Source of the DNA: Exophiala sp. HKRS030
Lineage: Eukaryota; Ascomycota; Eurotiomycetes; Chaetothyriales; Herpotrichiellaceae
Reading direction: 5' to 3'
Assembly (NCBI GenBank): GCA_023897205.1
Contig: JAHWDD010000008.1
Span: 372,001 to 436,000 of the forward strand
Length of the DNA: 64,000 nt
A program made the translations under genes and the position numbers. The notes below the pieces were generated by a model. It saw only the letters and a program-made list of their open reading frames with translations. It searched no databases and had not been told where the DNA came from. Below, piece after piece: positions 20,305 through 31,141 of this stretch. Each line of letters begins with the position of its first letter. Within the stretch, counting starts at the first letter, position 1.

Positions 20305-22686
20305 ATGTCAACTTCGACTGCTCCTTTGCTGAACGGTGCCGTGCCGGTGCCTACGGCGTCTTTCAACGAGGCGTCAGAGTTTGGGAAGATTCTTAGAATA
20401 CGCGATCAGGTTTTCTCCGGAGATCATCCTCGACTGACTGTGCCTGCCCATTCCATCAGACTGTCATCTTCTCAGACTCCTTCGGCCGTGTCCCAGTCTC
20501 TCTTGAATGTCCCTCCTCCATTCCCCAGCAGTGTATCGCCAAGTCGCCTGGCCGGCAGCTCATCCAGACAGGGAGAACACACCAAGGCCAATGGCCTTGC
20601 CAGTAATGTTTCTGAATTTGACCCCATCCTCCTGACCAAGTCGGATGATCTAGTTCGAGCTGAAATACAACTCAAGCGGCAGCGGCTGGAGAGGGCTCTG
20701 AAAGAGCAGTTTGAACAGAAGAGACAAGATACACGAAGGAAGCCTGCCCCGTCGGAGGCTAAGCCAGACTTTGACCTTCCGGCCGTCCTTGCCAAGGTAC
20801 TGAACAGGCCCAAATCGCCTGCTTCTAAAGATGAGGGCGAGGCCAGCGACTCCTTTGAAGCAAACTCTCTGTACTCCAGCAGAGCTCCTGATTCCACACC
20901 AGGCGGTCCAGTTTCTGGAGACGAGAGTGAGGAGGGGCAAGTTGACGAGCCTTCCAGGCCACCCGCTGTGAGTGCTGTCATGGGTGAACGTCTCGCTCAA
21001 GATGACGAGGGTCATACCTCTACTAATAATCAGCCCATGCCACCACCTGTTGCCACGGCCTCCAAAATGGACTTGGATGATGAAGAGGAGGAAGGTGAAT
21101 ACTCACCTCCAGAGGCAACGGCTTTCCCTGTCCCCAAGACTGCATCATCACAGGCTATGCCAGACGAAAGAGATCCAAGAGGTCGTCCCTTGCGCAGATA
21201 CTCGGAGACTGAGGACAACGGGAGGCGACCACTATCCCCATCAGAAGCCAACATGCGGATTGTAAGGAACCAAATCACCTCCCCACTTGCCCCAGTCCCT
21301 TCGCGTGTCTCTCCTCTTGCTGTAGCTAAGGATCCGCCCTTCTCGCAGGACGAACGTCAAAGACGATCACAACGGATTGGTGGACCGGGATCTCCCCCAA
21401 GTCCCGATGAGTCTCAAGGAAATATCCCCCCTAGGAAGAGAAGGAAACTTGAGCGACGGGCAGAGAAGAAAGCCAGACAGAACCCGTTCATTAAGGAAGA
21501 AAACATCTCGCCCCCGCCATTTCATGATGTTCAGCCGCTTGGATCCGGCAGGCTCCGTCCAATGGATGCAGATCGACCTATTGTTATCGAGGACGACCCC
21601 GTACAAGATACCCGTTACATGTCATCTACAGAACGGTACGTGGACTCTCCCTCGCGGCCAATTCATCGTCAGGTCGAACAATTGATGCCTCTGAGCGAGC
21701 CACGTGTCATGTCAAGGGCTAGTATCAGGCCTATGCGAGACGATCAAGACCTCCGACGAGTTGCTAGCATGCACAATATGCGAGCAGAGGCCCCACGCGA
21801 ATACAATGATCCGTACTACGAATCTCCAAGCCGAACAAGAGCGGTATCTTATGCCAGAGCTGGAAGTCCTGCTCCTTTCGAATCACCTCGCTACCAACGC
21901 GAACCTCTTACCGAATACGACCGGCCCCCACACGAGGTCAGAGTGGTTCGCTCTCCTGCACCGGTCTATCGCGAAATGTACGACGATGGTGAGCCTTATC
22001 GGTACGCGGCAGAGCCAATGCCACCACCCCGGATGGTCGAGAGAATTGTGGTCGATGGCTATGGGAGACGATTCCGCGAAATTATCGAAGATCACCCGCC
22101 TCCTTTCTCGAGAGCAATGTCGGTCCGGAGGGGCGATGCCGAGCCGATTTACGAGAATTATCGGAACACCAGGGCAGCTTCAGTCTTCGTTGAACCTCCA
22201 CCAGAGAGAAACTTCTCGGCAGCGGATATGCCTCCGCCACCGACCTCTTATCGACGCGGCGGTGATACAATGCGTAGCTCTGTTGCGCCTGCCTCATCTT
22301 CACGAGAGTTTGCGGAGCCTGGATCATTGGCAAGAAGCTCAAGTGTCATGATGAACCACTCACCGCGGCGTACCATGTATCCTGACGAGAGACCCGACTT
22401 TCGTGAGCCCGTGCGGATGGGTAGCGTGCGCCCACCCTCGATGCGATATGAAGAAGCCCCTACGGCGCAGATGATGACAAGATCACAAAGTGTTCGCCCA
22501 GGCGCCCGTGAAGGCAGCTACTTTCCGCATGACAGGCCTCCAGTCAGCCACGAATATGGCCCTCCGGAACTATCGAGATATCATGCACCCGAGCCAGAGC
22601 CAAGACACTATGACGCACAAGCCAGGGACTTGATGCCCATGGACGGGCCGATGGATGGGAGACCTAGAGGTATGGATAGGTATTGA
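20305..22686 (+). CDS. long disordered basic/acidic protein, probably nuclear
   Basis: A single exon of 793 aa from the ATG at 20305. I do not recognise a named family. Visible features are a short ordered-looking start (FGKILRIRDQVFSGDHPRL), a charged helical segment (residues about 112-150, AEIQLKRQRLERALKEQFEQ), an acidic stretch (DLDDEEEEGEYSPPEA), and a clear bipartite-type basic run (PPRKRRKLERRAEKKARQN) that would act as a nuclear signal. A long Arg/Pro/Tyr/Ser-rich C-terminal half ends in GMDRY. Repeated RxxSxxR and PPP segments suggest phosphorylation or RNA/protein contacts, which is inference only. Codon use is consistently coding-like through the whole frame. The large opposite-strand frames over it are shadows. 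Confidence 0.8.
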   Translation: MSTSTAPLLNGAVPVPTASFNEASEFGKILRIRDQVFSGDHPRLTVPAHSIRLSSSQTPSAVSQSLLNVPPPFPSSVSPSRLAGSSSRQGEHTKANGLASNVSEFDPILLTKSDDLVRAEIQLKRQRLERALKEQFEQKRQDTRRKPAPSEAKPDFDLPAVLAKVLNRPKSPASKDEGEASDSFEANSLYSSRAPDSTPGGPVSGDESEEGQVDEPSRPPAVSAVMGERLAQDDEGHTSTNNQPMPPPVATASKMDLDDEEEEGEYSPPEATAFPVPKTASSQAMPDERDPRGRPLRRYSETEDNGRRPLSPSEANMRIVRNQITSPLAPVPSRVSPLAVAKDPPFSQDERQRRSQRIGGPGSPPSPDESQGNIPPRKRRKLERRAEKKARQNPFIKEENISPPPFHDVQPLGSGRLRPMDADRPIVIEDDPVQDTRYMSSTERYVDSPSRPIHRQVEQLMPLSEPRVMSRASIRPMRDDQDLRRVASMHNMRAEAPREYNDPYYESPSRTRAVSYARAGSPAPFESPRYQREPLTEYDRPPHEVRVVRSPAPVYREMYDDGEPYRYAAEPMPPPRMVERIVVDGYGRRFREIIEDHPPPFSRAMSVRRGDAEPIYENYRNTRAASVFVEPPPERNFSAADMPPPPTSYRRGGDTMRSSVAPASSSREFAEPGSLARSSSVMMNHSPRRTMYPDERPDFREPVRMGSVRPPSMRYEEAPTAQMMTRSQSVRPGAREGSYFPHDRPPVSHEYGPPELSRYHAPEPEPRHYDAQARDLMPMDGPMDGRPRGMDRY

Positions 22687-23609
22687 GATTGAAGAGAACT
22701 GCCCTCCTGGGCTTCAGATGCAGAATATTCCACTATGGGTTGGTTGATCGCCAACAGATCAGGTGCGGTCTTGTATTACATAACATGGGGCGTGATGTGA
22801 GTGTACAGAAGCGAATACTGCGTTGCCGTGTCTGATATTTCATAGAATTAAACGTCATCGATGAGTAGCCATCTTAATCATTCATGAAACACGCACTCAT
22901 CCGATCCCGGCTTTGCTTCAGAATGCATAGCGATTGTTTCAGGATTTTGTGGAAATGAATCTACACAGGGTTTCGTTGGTAAACACCGTATACCGTCCGT
23001 GATTCGCCGGTGGGCACATTTACGCGCCCAGTCCTCGTTCCACGCCGTCGACCTTTCACCAATCCCTCACGGCAACTAACATGGCTCAAGAAGGCCATCG
23101 ACATGTCATTCGCGGGCATGCTGGCTCCGGCGCTTGCTGACTCTAGGCCTCTCGGGAGATTGTCCGCCTATCTAGCAAAGACTTGCTGACAACCTCTCAT
23201 CCAAACTCCTGGAACGCCATGTCGCTTCCTCAGGCAGTTCACTGTGCATCGAAGAAGACCTCGCACCAGAAGCGCCCGAGTTCCATGTGATTGAAGGGAA
23301 GGGGAATTACAGATCCGCTGTAACATCCACTCGGCGGATCGTGATGAAATCCTCGAGAACCCATGGTTGACGGGCAGCTTGAGAGCTTTTGGAAGCTGCG
23401 TTTCATGTCCTTCTCTCGTCTTTGGCCGGGCTTAGTTGACCTCTCATTGTAGGAAAAGTGGGCTATGCTTGCTGCTGTTGAGCTGTTCCTCTTCTTGTGA
23501 CTCTAGCCGTCCTTCTTTGCTGACGACCTCTGTTACACGAGAGAGAAGTTCAATCCGATGCAACAAGCACAACACCTTCGTGTTGTAGAGCCACTCAGCC
23601 TCGTGCGAA
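22687..23609. other. intergenic with one possible short coding fragment
   Basis: These 923 bp lie between two same-strand genes. The first part is probably the 3' UTR. Around 23200-23350 a plus-strand stretch reads LADNLSSKLLERHV and then IEEDLAPEAPEFHVIEG with good codon bias. A putative intron could join it to an ATG at 23082, but I recognise no family and do not call a gene. Confidence 0.4.
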
Positions 23610-24904
23610 ATGCTATCGAGAAATTCCTCAGAAGACCTGCCTGGGTCGTCTGGTATCTTTGCTTCGATTCTCGGGTGTTTCTCGTCAAGGACGAAGGACG
23701 ATGGACGCAAGAATGGAGAAAGGTCTCACGGTGAGTTTCCTCGCGGGCAATCCCTACTGTTCATGGCCCCGACATTGACATCCCCCCCCCAGGCATCGAG
23801 CGTGAACTACATGTCCACACCCGGCGGCCTCATCTGGTTTCGCCCATGACCCTCACCGTGTTTCGCGAGCTCGACGAACTCCCGTCCATAACGACCGGCC
23901 CCCCACCGTCACAACTGTCCAAATGGGTCTCGAACGGTATGACGAGTCTGAGAGGGAGCCTGTCATCCCAAAGACGTGGCGTTTCGACGCAAATCTCGAG
24001 ACCGCTCCAGTCGACGGCCATGCCCGCGACTCGGGTCCAATGTCCAGGTCCAACGCCGGAGCCCCTCGAACTCGCCATCCACAAGGGTGGCAACCGCCTC
24101 TCCGACCTACCGAGATTCGATCGCCTGAGCTTCACCGAGGACGGAGCGATCAAAGCCCCGGCTCGGACCATGACACGCACCCGGTCGGAATGTTTCGCCC
24201 GTCTCGAGGTCTCGGCCCCTGCCTTGGCCAAGGCGGTGTCGATGATCGACCGGCCCAGACCCGGGGACATGCGCCTGGATGAAGTTTCGTCGACGGTCGT
24301 ACCGACCTCTCGTCCCGCTTCCGAACACGATGCCTTGCACTCGCACCCCGTGTCGACGGCGTCCCTGCCAATCCTCCCACCTCCTTGGAGTGTCCAGGTC
24401 CCGGTCGAGCCGACGAGGTCTGGGCCCGTGGAGGCGGAAGCATGCGGCAAGTACCACCGTCATCCAGACTGCCGCGTTCAGAGGAGGGTCTCTCGGTGGT
24501 TGGCCACCAATCACTCGTCGTCGTGGGACACTGCAAAGTCCCCCGAACGGCGACGGCGAAGGGCCACCTTCTACCAGCCCTCGGCGACACCACGGACTGA
24601 CGCGCAACGAGGGATGAGATGTCGCCAGCGAACCTCCACAGAGTCGACGGTAGTCAGTACCGCCGGGACTGACTCGTCGGTCGCGTTCCAAAACACCACC
24701 AGCACGACGACCGTGACAACCATGGGCTCTCCACTTGAAAGCGGTTTTGCCGATGGTGCCAATCAGGCCATCAGACCCACGGACAAAGACCCTCTGGGAA
24801 ATTCACCCTCATCCGCAGAGGCTGTGGACGGAGTCGTCGACGCCGTCACGGTGGATGAGCATGGAGAGGCCGCAAGGGGTTCGGATGTCGGAGTGGCTTT
24901 TTAA
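23610..24904 (+). CDS. hypothetical disordered protein, two exons
   Basis: The model is 410 aa: exon 1 23610-23730, intron 23731-23792 (GTGAGT...CCAG), exon 2 23793-24904. It begins MLSRNSSEDLPGSSGIFASI, a pattern with a possible membrane-proximal or lipidated N-terminus (a Cys follows in LGCFSSR). It continues as a Ser/Thr/Arg/Pro-rich, mostly disordered chain. Blocks that look conserved in style are MTLTVFRELDELPSIT, LSDLPRFDRLSFTEDGAIKAP and a basic SPERRRRRATFYQP. Codon use in exon 2 is strongly C/G-ending (AAG, ATC, TTC, CTC, GAC), which supports this frame over the four long overlapping ones on both strands. I do not recognise a function. Exon 1 overlaps a minus frame (23444-23710), so the 5' end is the least certain part. 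Confidence 0.6.
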
Positions 24905-25685
24905 GTATCGCATGGATTCCATTTTGGACGCCTTTTATCAGGAGGAGGACACTCTTTTGATTTCCTCTCTCGCCTCGGGCGCCGAACCCTTTGAAACCTG
25001 GCAGAACCAGATACCCGATTGCGTATACGGTTTTTGTTTTGGGGGGGGACGTTTGTGTTACAAACAGAATACGGGGCGTAGACTTTGGCGACGGAAAATG
25101 GTGGTACCCGCGTGCCATGCACATCAGCGACATCGAAACCAGCTGATGCAGATAAAATTATTGTACAGACAGTCTAATATTGATCCAATCCTTCCGTCAT
25201 TCCCCTTTGTCGTCCAAACCACCAGCATCTCGAGCCATGAGGTCACATTGATGAAAAGCCTAATGACGCGAGAGCGACGTATACATACTTGGGTGCCTAG
25301 GAGTAGGTACAATGAGGGGAGCTCTAAGGGGGAGTTTATAGGTGCAGTCTGGCATAATACTAGGCATGCTTTTAGGCATCACTTCGGAGTTTGTAACGGC
25401 GAGAAGTGAAGGATTGAGACTCTAATGTAGAGGAGGCTCCGGCCGTTGATGTGTACGTCGGGCATGTCAATCCTTCACTCAAGGGACAATACCCAAGCCC
25501 TCATGAAACTGACTACAAACCTGCCTACTCTTGTTCATCGATGAAACCTATTGTCACGAACTGCCAGCGGTGGACGTTTGTCTGTATCCTTCTCGTCCAT
25601 TTTCTGCTTATTTCACAACAGAACTAAATTGCACTGTACATGACTCGATTCGATTTCGATTCACTCTCCGCAACAAGGATGATCA
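24905..25685. other. convergent intergenic, 3' ends
   Basis: These 781 bp lie between the 3' ends of the 410-aa gene and the ThDP enzyme gene. They contain a G8 run near 25040 and short ACCTAGG/CCTAG-type words near 25297. No supported gene. Confidence 0.6.
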
Positions 25686-27762
25686 TCATCCACTGGTCGC
25701 CCCGACTTGGGAACCATTCACCACGCCTCTCTTCGTGCCGAGGTCGGAACCCAGCTTGACCTCCAGGATTGCCGCTCTCCCTTCGTCTCTCACGGCCTTT
25801 ACAGCCTGAGGTAACAGGTCAAGCAGCTCCTGCACAGTCTCCACCGTGCCGGCCCAGGCCTTTCCGCCGCTCGCAGCCTTGGCAATCCCGGCGTAGTCTG
25901 GTGTCGGTTCGAAGCTGATGTTCAACGCCTTGTTGTCGACCTTGCTTCCTTCGCCGTCCGGGTGGACGAGCAACATGGAACGTCGCGGGGCGTTCCACCC
26001 CTTGTTGTTGAGCACGACCGTCAGGATCGGGATGTCGTACCGCTGTGCGATCCAATAAACCGAGCTCGGCACGCTGAACATGAAGGTGCCGTCCCCGACG
26101 ATCTGGCACACAAACTTGCCCTTCGTGGCACCGGTGCGGTCGCCGGAGGCGAGGTCACGGTGCTGGAAGTCACTCGCGAGCTTGACGCCGAGGGCACCCC
26201 CACCAGACCAGCCGAGACCGCCGCCGCCGCAGTTGATCCACGACTTGGGTAGCACGGGCGCAATCTGATCGGCAATGAAGCCCGTGAGGGTGACGGCTTC
26301 CACTGCGAAGATCGTGTCCTCGGGCACGGTGGCGCGAATTTGTCCACCGAGAATATGGGGGTCGATCGAGGCATTCGCCGGGTCTGAGGGTAGCTTCGCG
26401 AGCTCTTTGAAATGGCCCCATCGCGCATCATACGCCGCTTGCCTCTTCTTGGCTGCCGCGGCGTGCGACTTATCGGAGAGCGCGGCGGTGAGTTCGGAGC
26501 TCGAGGAGAGGTAGTCGTTGATCTGGGAGAAGGCCGTTGCGGAATCAGCTTTGAAGCGAGCCATGGCCGGAATATAGAACACTGGCATTTGCTGCTTCAA
26601 GGGATCGACGTCGACGTGGACAATTCTGGCGTCCGCTCGAGGCTTGCACTGGGTAGGGATCCAGGGCACATCACAATCGACCACCAGGATGAAGTCTGCC
26701 GTTGTGATGGATGGCTCCGAACCATATCTCAGGCCCAAAGCTGCCGGGTGATTTGTTGGGAAGCACATGTCACTTCCGCCAGTATCGAGCACCCTCAATC
26801 CAGGTATCTTATCGGCGAGGGCCACATTTGCCTCGACGGATGCTGGATTTCGACCGGTGAAGCCCACAATCATGAGGGGTTCTTTGGCCTTGACCAACTC
26901 CTTCGCAATCATCTCGACGGCATCTTGTGGCAGAGCAGTAGCCCCAACGGCGTGCCAGACACCTTGGTCGAGATGATAAGGCTCAATGTCCTCTTCCATT
27001 GGCTCACGAGCACCGCAAAGATAGACCGGCCCCTGCGGGTCGCTCGTCGCGAACTGCAAAGCACGGTTGACGATCTGCTTCACGTTGCGTCCAGCTTTGA
27101 TCTCGCCAGTATATCTGCAGTATTGTGACACAATCTGTTTCTGATCCGGCACATCTTGTATCCAATGTATGTATTCTGTTCTTGACCCTCGATATTCGCC
27201 TTCTATCGTGTAAGGGGAGAGGCCGGCAAAGATGAGGACGGGTGCACGACCGCAGGAGGCATTATGGACGGCAGCAGCGAGACCCTGTGTTCCTACATCG
27301 ACATGGACAATCACACATTGAGGTTTGTTCGTCAAGCGGGCCATTCCGTCGGCCATGGATAGTGCAACCATCTATTTCAACTCGTCAGCATTGTGATACT
27401 CATTCCTGGATGGTCGTGGTGGTGGTGCTTTTGTACCTCATTGGGACATGTGATGATCCTGGGAAAGTTCCCTTCCTTCTCGTTTTGACCCTTGACAATG
27501 GCTTCCATGATGGAGGGGTGGTCGGAGCCCAAGTTGACGAAGACATGTGTGATACCAGCCTGCAACAATATCAGCTTTCAGATTCTTGGGAGCTCGGTAC
27601 CATGGGAAAATCCTACCTCCCAAACGGCCTCGAAGAAAGCGAAAGAAGTGGTATATTCCCTGCAGCTCGTCAGCTCGTCAACTCTTGTGGACAGTGATCT
27701 GGGGGTGCTGGTCTCTACTGTTGCGCGGAATCCACCTTGCGTTTCTTCGCCATTGAACCCAT
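25686..27762 (-). CDS. thiamine-diphosphate-dependent enzyme (acetolactate synthase / 2-oxoacid decarboxylase-like)
   Basis: The model is 631 aa. Exons are 27762-27719, 27659-27617, 27559-27437 and 27371-25686; introns of 59, 57 and 65 bp have GT-AG ends. The N-terminal pyrimidine-binding domain carries the ThDP-activating Glu70 in CPNEMVALSMADG. A central Rossmann-like domain follows. The C-terminal ThDP motif GDG at 496-498 is followed 26 residues later by NN (525-526), which binds Mg-diphosphate. This is the ALS/oxalyl-CoA decarboxylase/benzoylformate decarboxylase fold. The divergent active-site region (CGGGGLGWSGGGALG) argues against authentic acetolactate synthase of branched-chain synthesis, and no regulatory targeting peptide is seen. 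The start MGSMAKKRKVDS is basic; the three short 5' exons restore the first beta strand (EYTTSFAFFEAVWE) and were chosen for that. The reaction is unknown at substrate level. Confidence 0.88.
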
Positions 27763-29257
27763 GATGGCAAGGTTGGCTTGGTCTCTGTGTCTGCACAAGC
27801 GTTTGGATGATGCTGAGTTTCTCGATACAAGGGAGGTAGGTGTCAACTAGAGGGAAGTGACCTGCCAATGAAGTAAGTCCAACAACAGGTGTGAGAGCTC
27901 TGTATTAAAAGGGAACGGAAAGTGGGAAGAAGTTCAGCCATTTGATACCGAAACGAAACGCGGAGGGGAGGTGGATCAACAGTACCACATTCGAGCACTT
28001 GTTACCGTTTACGCCGTTTGGCCCTCATATCGCGCGCATCATTCCGCCTTCTTGTTATGGAGGATCCATCATAGCAATGCAGCAAAGCCAGCCAGGACGG
28101 GGCTCGAACGAATGGGTGGAATCTGAGATGAGCACGGAAAGCTCTTTCGGCTGTTGACATTTGCGGGGAACAAGGAAAGATTGGGGATGTCGGGAGGTAG
28201 AGGCAGGCATGATCCGAGGGCGGGCCATTCCCGATGCCGGACCTCTCCATGGTTTGTGTCTTGATCAAGATATGTCCTCTTTTTGAGTGTGCAATAGGTA
28301 GGTCGGTGTCTGTGATGAAAAGTCACAAGGCACAAACGCTGCGCAGAGTCTCTTTATCCAGTGTTTGGCGGGTCTGTAGGTATGCGCCCTGGACGTTATT
28401 GGCCGATTTTGCGGAGCTCTTAGAAGTCGCTTTCGACGACGCCCAAGATTCACAGCCTTAGGGTTAGGGACAGCGCGGAGGTTGTTGCGGGTCAAGGCCA
28501 ACCCTCAAGGTCTGTCCGCCAGGGCAAATGGTTCAGAAGTCGAAGTGATCGAATGTCGAAGTCGTTGTAGAAAAATCGCAAAGATTAAGATTGCACTGAT
28601 GCTGTGCGACACAAACTCAACGGAGTTCGGGAGATTTGTTTTTCCAGTCAAATACAAGTGATACCTCAAAAATATCGCAGGCCAGTATCACAAGAAGACC
28701 TCTTTCTTGTCTTGATACACAATATCAATACCGTTTGGGATCTTCACGGAGCCCGCCATGAAAAGCGGGTCACCAGTATCTACACGCAGAGAGAGAGAGA
28801 CGATGTCAGTGTCCAAACTCCCTAGAATCACACGAATGGTCACACTGTCATTCGGATGGACTTATCAAATTATGAGAAAGGAATCTTTCTTGGATACATT
28901 TGTTTCCTTTATGCTGCCATGATGCATGCTATGCAGATGCAAGAATGCATGCAGATAATTACTACTTCTCGCTAACACCAGCTGTCGCCTTCTTCACCCT
29001 GCTGATATCTGTCTGCCAGCCCGAGAGGGGCCCGTGTGTCCTCTTGTGGTTGTTTCAAGGCATATCCGTACGTTGATAATAATCATGGTCAAATGCAGAT
29101 CAAGGCTCGACAGCCATAGGAGCACTAGGAAAACGACCTGCGCCAGACCATATCTTGGCTCAGTAGTGGGATATGGATGTTTTCAAGGCCTCTCTTTACG
29201 TGCTTCTCTTGCTTCTCTGGCTTGTCTCGAAAGAAGAACAAGTGGGTCATATCTCCT
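27763..29257. other. intergenic, ThDP enzyme promoter side
   Basis: These 1.5 kb lie between the start of the ThDP enzyme gene and the end of the hexose transporter gene. Small frames on both strands have no motifs. A GA-rich run (AGAGAGAGAGAG) is near 28788. No gene called. Confidence 0.6.
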
Positions 29258-31141
29258 CTAAAAGACCGATCCCTTGCGCTCGGCATCCTGGACAAGTTCT
29301 TTGTTGAGAACACCGCCCTGGCTACCCATAGTCTCGGCAAAGGTCTTGGTGGGTCGCCACTTGGCGGATGTGCGTGGAGTAGATTCTTCCATCATCTTGT
29401 CAACCTGTTCCAATGATAGACCCTTGGTCTCGGGGATGAGGAGGTATGCGTAGACAAAGGCAGCAGTGCAGAGACCACCCCAGATGAAGAAAACGGATGA
29501 ACGAAGGTTGCCCTTGTCTTCACCGACCATGTAAGGAGTGATAACAGCAATGATCTAGGGAGGGTTAGTAAAAACACCACAAGGCCGCGGGAGGACATGA
29601 AACATACGGTATTCCACAACCAGTTGGAAGCGGTGGAGAGACCGACACCGCGGGATCGGATGGGAAGAGGGAAGATCTCGCCAATGACGATCCAGGCACC
29701 AGGACCCCAGGTGGAGGCGAAGAAGAAGATGTAGATGGCGATAAACGCGATCTGCGCATTAACAGCAGGAATGTTGTTGGCAATGCTGTTTCCAGCCGCA
29801 TCAATGTGAGTCTTGTTGAATCCCACGGTGACACCGATGATACCGACGAGGAACTCGCAAATGAGCATACCCAGAGCACCCCAGATCAGGAGTGGGCGAC
29901 GACCGAACTTCTCAACAGTGTAGAAGGAGAGAGGGGTTGATCCGACGTTCACACAGTTGAAGATCAGGGAGATCAAGAAGGAGTTGGAGATGGCACCGGT
30001 CGACTTCAAGAAGGGAGTCGAGTAGTAGAAGATGAAGTTGATACCGGTCCACTGCTGCATCATCTGAAGAGAAGTACCGAGGATGGTTCGGCGCAGGTTG
30101 GACTTCTGGTGTCGGAGGCCACCCTTGAAGCAGTTGAACCAGCTGCCAAACCAGCCAGTGGCAGGAATCATCTGTCTCTCATACTCATCGTTGGCAATGA
30201 TCTCAGCAACTTCGACCTGGATGTACTCTGACTCGGGAGGCTGGCCACGAAGGCGGGAGAGCGATGCGATGGCCTTCTCGAGTTTGCCTCGCTTGACGAA
30301 GTATCGGGGCGAATCTGGGAGGAAGGCCAGACCGATACCGAGGATGAGGGCCCAAGCGAATTGGATGGCAATGGGAATGCGATAGGCACCGGTGTCCTTT
30401 CGATTGCGGACTGCATAGACAACGCAGGAAGCCAACAGGATACCAATCGTAATGCAGAATTGGTATCCCGCGACCAATGCACCACGGACCTTTCTGGGGC
30501 ACTAAAAGGCGGATCTCGTCAGTTTCCGGAATGGCTCGCGAGCTAGATATGATTTTAGGGGCAGCCACTTACGATTTCAGACATGTACAGAATGACAACG
30601 GCACTCTCGAAGCCGACACCGAAACCAGCCACAAGACGGCCAGCGACGATCAGACCGAGAGCGTGGCCAGGACCAGTGCCCATTTGAATGCAAACACCAA
30701 TAGCGTAGATCTGTCGTTTCGAGTAAATTAGCATATGGTCCCAGGAGGCCTAAAAGGCCCGAAGGCTTTATTTTCGGGGCTATCTTCAGATGCAGGGCAG
30801 GCAATGGTACGTACCACACAACCAATAATGACAGTCCATTTGCGACCAATGATGTCGGCAACATCACCAGCGATGAGAGCGCCGAAGAAAGTACCACAGG
30901 ACAAGATGGACACGATGAGAGACGAGTGAGAGGAGGTCAAAGCATCTTTACCAGGACCCTCGATGAAGTGAATGAATTCGGGGTTGGACGTCGCGCCGTT
31001 GATGTAACCAGAATCGTAGCCAAAGAAAATACCACCGAAGGACGCAAAGGCGCAGATCAGGTATGCTTTCCAGGTGACCGGCGCCTCGATGCGGTTAACA
31101 TCGTTGGTCGTGGACAGCGAACGGACCGCTCCACCCGGCAT
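29258..31141 (-). CDS. MFS hexose transporter, four exons
   Basis: The model is 551 aa. Exons are 31141-30815, 30710-30573, 30501-29608 and 29554-29258. Twelve hydrophobic segments are visible, with the sugar-porter signatures FFGYDSGYING in TM1, GRK and GRL/GRR loop motifs, PDSPRYFVKRG after TM6, QQWTGINFIFYYSTPF in TM7 and PETKGLSLEQVD after TM12. It resembles fungal high-affinity glucose/monosaccharide transporters of the RCO-3/HGT group at the plasma membrane. Specificity is inferred only from the overall pattern. The start at MPGG (31141) fits the family; the frame is open 141 nt further upstream, but that part is not transporter-like. A 3.4 kb upstream gap suggests complex control, as expected for a sugar-regulated gene. 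Confidence 0.92.

Noticed and set aside
23830..24691. Long minus frames (206, 194 and 147 codons) over the 410-aa gene
   Set aside because: High-GC region opens all frames; they are Gly/Arg-rich, overlap each other and lack the codon bias seen on the plus frame.
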